A stretch of 64,000 nt of DNA from Bradyrhizobium sp. CER78. GTDB lineage: Bacteria > Pseudomonadota > Alphaproteobacteria > Rhizobiales > Xanthobacteraceae. Below the pieces are notes generated by a model. It worked only from the letters and a program-made list of their open reading frames with translations. It did not search any database and had not been told where the DNA came from. Where the stretch lies: assembly GCF_029846235.1 (NCBI RefSeq), contig NZ_JARVWP010000015.1, positions 1 through 64,000 of the forward strand. The letters run 5' to 3'. The stretch's first letter is position 1. Every line of letters begins with the position of its first letter. Of this stretch, positions 58,798 through 64,000 are shown in pieces. Both the position numbers and the translations under genes were made by a program.

Positions 58798-60303
58798 ATG
58801 CGGTTTACCTCCCTGGTTGTCGAACTGATCCGCGCCCGGCCGCGCCTCGTGGTGTGGGTCGTGGTGCTGGTGCAGGCCGCGATCTGGCTGTTGCTGCCGC
58901 TGATCTTCTACGGCTGCCCGCCCGGCAATCTCGCCACCGTGCTCGCCTTCGGCCGCGAATATCAGGTCGGCACCGACATGGGGCCGCCGCTGGCGTTCTG
59001 GCTCGCCGACATCGCCTTCCGCGCCGCCGGCAATCACGTGTTCGGCGTCTATCTGCTGGCGCAGGTCTGCGAGATCGCCACCTTCATCGCCTTCTACCAG
59101 CTGGCGCGCGCCATCGTCGGCGGCCCGCAGGGCGTGCTGGCGGTGCTGCTGTCGATGACGGTCGTGGTATTCTCCTCGCCGAGCGTCGAGTTCGGCCCGC
59201 TGATCCTGGCGCGCCCGCTCTGGGCGCTGTTGCTGCTGCATTCCTGGCAACTGATCGGACAGAACCGGCGCAGCGCCTGGTTCGCCTGGTCGATCGATTG
59301 CGGTCTGCTGCTGCTGACGACGCCGGCGGCGATCGGGATGATCCTGCTCGTGGTCGGCTTTGCGGTCGCAACCGAGCGCGGGCGGCGCACGCTGCGTGCG
59401 GTCGATCCGCTCTATGCGCTGCTCGTGATCATCGTGCTGGCGCTGCCCTATCTGATCTGGCTGGTCCGCGCCGACGTGCTGGCGCTGCCGGCCTTGCCTG
59501 CGCTCGCCGATCTCAAGGCGCGCGCACTGCGCTGGGGTGTCGTGCTCGGCGGACTGATCGTGGCGACGGGGGCGATCGTGCTGCTGGCGATCCTCAATTC
59601 GCGCTGGTTCGCCCGCGATAATGAGGACGCGCCGATCATCTACCGTCCGCCGGTCAGTCCGCTGGCGCAGCAATTCGTCTATTTCTTCGCGTTCGCGCCC
59701 GCGATCGTGAGCAGCTTCATCTCCGGGCTGTTCGATCTGGATCGCGCCTTCGGCGGCGCCGGCGTGGCGCTGTTGATGTCGGGGCTGGCGGTCGTCGTCG
59801 CGACCGGCGATCTGATCCATCTGCGGCGGCAGCGGCTGCTGCGTTCGGTGTGGGCCTTCGCGGTCGCAGCGCCCGCGGCGCTCGCGCTGGCCGCGGCGCT
59901 GTTCCAGCCCTGGACCAGCACCAAGGAGGTGCCGACCTCGCTGCCATCAGTCGCGATGGGGCGTTTCTTCGACGACAGCTATGAGCGCCGCACCAACCAG
60001 CGCCTGCGCGCCGTCGCCGGCGATCCGGAGCTCGCCAGCCTGATCGCGATGAACGGGCGCCGCCCGCATCTGTTGCTCGACGCCGCGCCGCAGCGGACGC
60101 CGTGGCTGTCGGTCGCGAAGTTCAACGAGACCGGCGGCGTCGTGGTCTGGCGCGCGCAGGACACCGCCGGCACCCCGCCGCCCGAACTCGCGCAACGTTT
60201 CCCCGGTCTCGTGCCCGAAGTGCCGCGCTCGTTCGACCGGCTGGTCAATGGCCGGCAGCCGGTGCTGCGGATCGGCTGGGCGATCGTGCGGCCGAAGGGG
60301 TAG
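58798..60303 (+). CDS. Glycosyltransferase 39-like integral membrane protein
   Basis: A 501-residue protein with about ten transmembrane helices (first about 18-38, 'LVVWVVVLVQAAIWLLLPLI'), and a C-terminal soluble periplasmic domain from about residue 385. The region 'GREYQVGTDMGPPLAFWLADIAFR' (about 52-75) resembles the first external loop of the GT39/PMT-like GT-C fold, where an acidic residue (D of 'GTDMGPP') is catalytic. Donor would be a polyprenyl-phosphate sugar. Acceptor unknown. Start ATG 58798. Confidence 0.8.
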   Translation: MRFTSLVVELIRARPRLVVWVVVLVQAAIWLLLPLIFYGCPPGNLATVLAFGREYQVGTDMGPPLAFWLADIAFRAAGNHVFGVYLLAQVCEIATFIAFYQLARAIVGGPQGVLAVLLSMTVVVFSSPSVEFGPLILARPLWALLLLHSWQLIGQNRRSAWFAWSIDCGLLLLTTPAAIGMILLVVGFAVATERGRRTLRAVDPLYALLVIIVLALPYLIWLVRADVLALPALPALADLKARALRWGVVLGGLIVATGAIVLLAILNSRWFARDNEDAPIIYRPPVSPLAQQFVYFFAFAPAIVSSFISGLFDLDRAFGGAGVALLMSGLAVVVATGDLIHLRRQRLLRSVWAFAVAAPAALALAAALFQPWTSTKEVPTSLPSVAMGRFFDDSYERRTNQRLRAVAGDPELASLIAMNGRRPHLLLDAAPQRTPWLSVAKFNETGGVVVWRAQDTAGTPPPELAQRFPGLVPEVPRSFDRLVNGRQPVLRIGWAIVRPKG

Positions 60304-60315
60304 CAAGACGCAGAT

Positions 60316-60400
60316 CTGTAGGGTGGGTTAGCCGAAGGCGTAACCCACCATTTCTCTCCGCGGTGAGCAAAGTCGGTGGGTTACGGTTCGCTAACCCGCC
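60316..60400. repeat. Interspersed palindromic repeat, family J
   Basis: 'gggtgggttagccgaaggcg' then 'taacccacca' form the left hairpin, and 'ggtgggttacggttcgctaacccgcc' the right. Located between the GT39-like and UDG genes, converging. Confidence 0.85.
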
Positions 60401-60408
60401 TTACGAAG

Positions 60409-61236
60409 CTAAGCCGTCGCCGGCTGCAGCACCTTCGCGATCGCGCGCAGATCCTGCCACGACAATCGCTTGTAGGACGGCGAGCGCAGCAGATAGGCCG
60501 GATGGAAGGTGGCGACGGCGCGGATCGTGCGGGTGCCGGTGTCGTAATCGATCCATTTGCCGCGCGTGCGCATGATGCCCTCGCGCGTTCCGAGCAGCGC
60601 CTGTGTCGAGGGATTGCCCAGCGTCACCAGCACGTCGGGATTGACCAGCTCGATATGGCGCTGGATGAAGGGCAGGCACACCTGCGTCTCCTGCGGCGTC
60701 GGCGTGCGGTTGCCCGGCGGCCGCCACGGGATCACGTTGGCGATATAGGCCGAACGGCGGTCGAGCCCGATCGCGGCGATCATGCGGTCGAGCAGCTTGC
60801 CGGAGCGGCCGACGAACGGCAGTCCCTCGATGTCCTCGTCGCGGCCCGGTGCCTCGCCGACGAACATCACGCGCGCCTCGGGGTTGCCATCGGCGAACAC
60901 CAGCCGGGTCGCGGTGTGCTTCAACGCGCAGCCGTCGAACGTCTCCATCAGGGTGCGCAATGCTTCAAGCGTCGGCGCGGTGCGCGCGGCCTCGCGCGCC
61001 GAGGCGATCGCGGCGTCCGGCGCGACGGTGATTTCGCTGCGCGGAACGGCGGGCATCGGCGCGGGGCGCAGCGGATTGAGCGCCACCGGCCGCGGCGCGG
61101 CGGGGGCGGGAACTGGTTCGGGCTCTTCCAGCCGGTTGATCGGCTCGTCGCCAAGCGCGCAGTCGACCCCGGCCTCGAGGTAAAAGGCCAGCAATTGCTG
61201 CAGTGTAGGGGTGGGCTCGGGCGTCGGGGCCATCAT
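60409..61236 (-). CDS. Uracil-DNA glycosylase (family 4/5-like) without the full Fe-S cysteine set
   Basis: A 275-residue UDG. The catalytic 'GEAPGRDEDIEG' (motif 1, about residues 125-136) and 'FHPAYLLRSP' (motif 2, about 245-254) match family 4 enzymes. The usual four cluster cysteines are incomplete: where C-x2-C is expected ('GCALKHTATR') only one cysteine is present, and downstream only 'QVCLPFIQRH' supplies another. An Fe-S cluster is therefore unlikely. A broad-specificity UDG distinct from the classical families has been described from Bradyrhizobium diazoefficiens; this may be its relative. The N-terminal 70 residues are Pro/Ala-rich and non-conserved. Confidence 0.85.
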   Translation of the reverse strand: MMAPTPEPTPTLQQLLAFYLEAGVDCALGDEPINRLEEPEPVPAPAAPRPVALNPLRPAPMPAVPRSEITVAPDAAIASAREAARTAPTLEALRTLMETFDGCALKHTATRLVFADGNPEARVMFVGEAPGRDEDIEGLPFVGRSGKLLDRMIAAIGLDRRSAYIANVIPWRPPGNRTPTPQETQVCLPFIQRHIELVNPDVLVTLGNPSTQALLGTREGIMRTRGKWIDYDTGTRTIRAVATFHPAYLLRSPSYKRLSWQDLRAIAKVLQPATA

Positions 61237-61247
61237 CGGCGCAATCT

Positions 61248-61294
61248 AGAGCATCAACGGGAAAAGTGGAGGCCGGTTTTTGGAAAAGAACTAT
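61248..61294. repeat. Degenerate family D repeat
   Basis: 'gagcatcaacgggaaaagtg' and 'ccggtttttggaaaagaact' followed by 'atgctc': recognisable but with several mismatches. It lies between the UDG and etfQO genes. Confidence 0.5.
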
Positions 61295-61423
61295 GCTCCT
61301 GCGGCGTCGCGGCCGCGCGAAACCTCGCAAAGCGCAATTCCATGGTTGTCCTTCCGCTAAAAATCGGAAACAACGACCTCTGAAAAGCTTAGAAGCGTTC
61401 TCAATGGGCTGAGATCAAAGATC

Positions 61424-63082
61424 ATGAGTGCTGAAGACCTTCCTCCGCGCGAGTCTATGGAATTCGACGTCGTCATCGTCGGCGCCGGCCCGTCCGGCCT
61501 GTCGGCCGCGATCCGGCTGAAGCAGCTCAATCCGGAGCTCTCGGTCGTCGTGGTGGAGAAGGGCTCCGAGGTCGGCGCGCACATCCTGTCGGGTGCGGTG
61601 ATCGATCCGGCCGGCCTCGACAAGCTCGTGCCCGATTGGCGCGAGGATGCCGATTGTCCGCTGAAGACCCAGGTCACGAGCGACCGCTTCTACTGGGCGA
61701 CGTCGCAGGGCTGGTTCCGCATCCCGAACTTCATCATGCCGCCGCTGATGCACAATCACCACAACTACATCGGTTCGCTCGGCAATGTCTGCCGCTGGCT
61801 GGCGCCGAAGGCGGAAGCGCTCGGCATCGAGATCTATCCGGGCTTCGCCGCGGCCGAAGTGCTCTATGACGACAAGGGCGCGGTGCGCGGCATCGCGACC
61901 GGCGACATGGGCATCGCCAAGGACGGCAGCCACAAGGATTCCTATACCCGCGGCATGGAGCTGCTCGGCAAGTACACGCTGTTCGCCGAAGGCGCGCGCG
62001 GCTCGCTGTCCAAGCAGCTGATCGCGAAGTTCAAGCTCGACGCTAACTCCGAGCCGCCGAAGTTCGGCATCGGCCTGAAGGAGGTCTGGCAGATCGATCC
62101 GGCGAAGCACAAGAAGGGCCGGGTGCAGCATACGCTCGGCTGGCCGCTGAACGACAAGACCGGCGGCGGCTCGTTCCTCTATCATTACGACGACAACCGC
62201 GTCGCGGTCGGCTTCGTCGTGCATCTGAATTACTCCGATCCGTATCTGTCGCCGTTCGACGAATTCCAGCGGATGAAGACGCATCCCGATATCCGCGAGC
62301 TGTTCGAAGGCGGCAAGCGCCTCGCCTATGGCGCGCGCGCCATCACCGAGGGCGGCTACCAGTCGGTGCCGCGGCTCTCTTTCCCGGGCGGCGCGCTGAT
62401 CGGCTGCGCCGCGGGCTTTGTCAACGTCCCGCGCATCAAGGGCGTCCACAACGCGATGGGCTCCGGCATGCTCGCCGCCGAGCATCTCGCCGCCGCGCTC
62501 GGCGCCGGCCGCGCCAATGACGAGCTCGTCGAGTATGAAAATGCCTGGCGTTCGTCGGCGATCGGCAAGGATCTGTTCAAGGTCCGCAACGCCAAGCCGC
62601 TGCTGTCGAAGTTCGGCAATTTGCTCGGAATGGCGCTGTCCGGCTTCGACATGTGGTGCAACACGCTCGGCTTCTCGCTGTTCGGCACCCAGTCGCACGC
62701 CAAGCCCGACCGCAAGACGCTTGATCCCGCCAAGCAGCACCAGCCGATCGCCTATCCGAAGCCGGACGGCAAGATCTCCTTCGACAAACTGTCGTCGGTA
62801 TTCCTGTCCAACACCAACCATGAGGAGGACCAGCCGGTCCATCTCAAGGTCGCCGACATGAACCTGCAGAAGACGTCGGAGCACGACGTGTTCGCAGGTC
62901 CGTCCAACCGCTATTGCCCGGCCGGCGTCTACGAGTGGGTCGAGGAATCGGCAGGACCGCGCTTCCAGATCAACGCCCAGAACTGCGTCCACTGCAAAAC
63001 CTGCGACGTGAAGGATCCCAACGGCAACATCACCTGGGTTCCTCCGGAGGGTGGCGGCGGTCCGAATTACGAGGCGATGTAA
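61424..63082 (+). CDS. Electron transfer flavoprotein-ubiquinone oxidoreductase
   Basis: A 552-residue inner-membrane flavoprotein that passes electrons from ETF to ubiquinone during fatty and amino acid oxidation. FAD motif 'VVIVGAGPSGLSAAIRL' (about 13-29); 'EVGAHILSGAVIDPAGLD' (about 51-68); the quinone/membrane region 'GGSFLYHYDDNRVAVGFVVHLNY'; and the C-terminal [4Fe-4S] ligands 'RYCPAGVYEW' and 'NCVHCKTCDVKDP' (C-x2-C-x2-C plus the upstream Cys). Full length. It precedes a TPR protein gene. Confidence 0.95.
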   Translation: MSAEDLPPRESMEFDVVIVGAGPSGLSAAIRLKQLNPELSVVVVEKGSEVGAHILSGAVIDPAGLDKLVPDWREDADCPLKTQVTSDRFYWATSQGWFRIPNFIMPPLMHNHHNYIGSLGNVCRWLAPKAEALGIEIYPGFAAAEVLYDDKGAVRGIATGDMGIAKDGSHKDSYTRGMELLGKYTLFAEGARGSLSKQLIAKFKLDANSEPPKFGIGLKEVWQIDPAKHKKGRVQHTLGWPLNDKTGGGSFLYHYDDNRVAVGFVVHLNYSDPYLSPFDEFQRMKTHPDIRELFEGGKRLAYGARAITEGGYQSVPRLSFPGGALIGCAAGFVNVPRIKGVHNAMGSGMLAAEHLAAALGAGRANDELVEYENAWRSSAIGKDLFKVRNAKPLLSKFGNLLGMALSGFDMWCNTLGFSLFGTQSHAKPDRKTLDPAKQHQPIAYPKPDGKISFDKLSSVFLSNTNHEEDQPVHLKVADMNLQKTSEHDVFAGPSNRYCPAGVYEWVEESAGPRFQINAQNCVHCKTCDVKDPNGNITWVPPEGGGGPNYEAM

Positions 63083-63493
63083 GCCGACCACATTTGCGTG
63101 AGGCCGAGCGCAGCCCGCCGCAACCTCCGCTTGGCCTCTGCCTTGCGGAAGCGGCCGGATTGCACTGTCGGATGCGTCCGAACACTCGGAACAAGGTGCC
63201 GCGGCGTCAGGATCCGGCGCTTTTTGCGTCTGCGCGCGAATATGCCCGGCCCGGTCACGATACCGCCATAGTGGGAGCGTCTTGCGGGGGCTGGCTGGAT
63301 CGGCGGATCCAAGGGCCTAATCTGCCAATTGATTCGTCACGGATTGCCTTTGGGCGATCCTTGCGGATGACCGCCAAAAGCGGCATTGTCGCTCGCCGTG
63401 ATGCCGCCGCTTGGGTTCGCATTTTGAGACTGATCGCAAGATCTTGGCCGTAAAATCCATCTTGGCGTAAATCCCTGGAGCAAGGCGACCGTG
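63083..63493. other. Intergenic region without a gene
   Basis: About 410 bp between the ETF oxidoreductase and the TPR gene. ORFs in it are short and antisense or shadow-like, and no repeat of the listed families was recognised. It presumably carries the promoter of the TPR gene. Confidence 0.5.
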
Positions 63494-64000
63494 ATGCTGT
63501 CCACCCGTTTCAACCGCCTGACGATTGCCCTTCTTGCTGCCGCGGCGCTTGCCGTGCCTGCGCAGCTGTCGGCGCAAACGCCGGAACATCCGACCGACAA
63601 TACCGCCCAGTTCCCGTCCAGGACCGACCTGAAATCGCTGACCACGGCCGGCAGCTATCTCGCCGCCCGCCACGCCAGTGTCGAACGCGATGCGGCCTCC
63701 GCCGCGGCGTTCTACCGCTCCGCGCTGCGCACCGATCCGAAGAATTCCGAGCTGCTCGACCGCGCCTTCATCTCCTCGCTCGCCGACGGCGACATCGACG
63801 AGGCGGTCAAGCTCGCCGACCGCATCCTGACCCAGGACAAGGCCAACCGCGTCGCCCGCCTCGTGGTCGGCGTGCGCGACCTCAAGCTGAAGAAGTACGC
63901 CGCCGCGCAGTCCAACATCAACCAGTCGGTGCGCGGCCCGATCACCGATCTGGTGGCGACGCTGCTGTCGGCCTGGGCCGCCTATGGCGCCGGCGACAGC
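63494..64000 (+). CDS. Tetratricopeptide repeat protein, exported (partial, runs off the window)
   Basis: The first 169 codons are open to the window end. A signal peptide is clear (residues 1-28, 'LTIALLAAAALAVPAQLSAQ'). TPR-like helices follow: 'ASVERDAASAAAFYRSALRTDPKNSELLDRAFISSLADGD' region (about 66-105) and 'EAVKLADRILTQDKANRVARLVVGVRDLKLKKYAAAQ'. The start at ATG 63494 is near a GTG one codon before. The C-terminal part is outside the window. It is the usual neighbour of the ETF oxidoreductase in this genus. Confidence 0.85.
   Translation, partial: MLSTRFNRLTIALLAAAALAVPAQLSAQTPEHPTDNTAQFPSRTDLKSLTTAGSYLAARHASVERDAASAAAFYRSALRTDPKNSELLDRAFISSLADGDIDEAVKLADRILTQDKANRVARLVVGVRDLKLKKYAAAQSNINQSVRGPITDLVATLLSAWAAYGAGDS

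Noticed and set aside
58..60400. Repeats considered as CRISPR arrays or insertion sequences
   Set aside because: The copies are inverted and dispersed, not regularly spaced direct repeats, and no transposase or target-site duplication was seen.
61415..63091. A 558-codon minus-strand ORF covering the ETF oxidoreductase gene
   Set aside because: The whole frame mirrors a well conserved gene on the plus strand. It has no motif and an Arg/Ala/Glu bias.
1..64000. tRNA, rRNA and other stable RNA genes
   Set aside because: None recognised by eye; a covariance-model search would be needed to exclude small RNAs.

Overview
The window looks like a core-chromosome segment of a high-GC alphaproteobacterium of the Bradyrhizobium/Rhodopseudomonas group (Nitrobacteraceae), most probably Bradyrhizobium. 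The diagnostic genes are a cytochrome b/c1 polyprotein (fbcH) behind a Tat-type Rieske gene, a fused anthranilate synthase trpE(G) behind a trp leader peptide, a CcrM-type GANTC methyltransferase, an ETF:ubiquinone oxidoreductase followed by a TPR protein, and a gene order mutY/dciA/dsbA/smc. No transposase, integrase, CRISPR array, rRNA or tRNA was seen.

Layout. 1-7.1 kb: HiPIP-type iron-sulfur protein, an XRE/ScfR-RamB-type regulator, small conserved proteins, a metallophosphoesterase, a Nudix hydrolase, a GNAT enzyme and an EthD-like protein. 7.1-10.1 kb: a TonB-dependent receptor and a DUF2946 protein behind a 29-bp perfect palindrome resembling a Zur box, a probable zinc uptake locus. 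10.2-17.2 kb: a MoxR-DUF58-BatA/DUF4159-membrane protein operon. 17.4-20.3 kb: a tightly overlapping operon (DUF1285, CoA pyrophosphatase-type Nudix, DUF6111, CCA-adding enzyme). 20.3-25.3 kb: a YodC-like protein with an acidic tail, an orphan J-domain protein, HAD hydrolase, hemF, queD, queE and trmL. 25.5-28.3 kb: the bc1 complex operon with a terminator. 28.4-35.1 kb: dienelactone hydrolase, an extradiol-dioxygenase-like protein, the trp attenuator with trpE(G), apt, and two ParA/MinD-like ATPases. 35.3-45.4 kb: M48 protease with LemA, Rsm22-like protein, smc, dsbA-like, dciA, mutY and a PaaI-type thioesterase gene broken by one stop codon. 45.5-50.5 kb: flavin monooxygenase, two GSTs, a LysR/NTF2 divergent pair. 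50.6-64 kb: ccrM with two GANTC sites at its start, YpfJ-like peptidase, moaB, a MarR-GNAT fusion with two palindromic operators and a coupled small ORF, glycosyltransferases, radical SAM protein, VOC protein, rnhB, an atypical uracil-DNA glycosylase, etfQO, and a truncated TPR gene.

The most striking non-coding feature is the density of interspersed palindromic repeats: about thirty copies of some ten distinct families occupy many of the intergenic spaces, one of them inside the MoxR operon. The most informative regulatory elements are the apparently leaderless trpL attenuator, the Zur-like palindrome, the MarR operators and the GANTC pair at ccrM. Coding density is high, and many long antisense ORFs are GC-skew shadows and were left out. 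Nothing was computed beyond reading the sequence, so family assignments rest on motif recognition.
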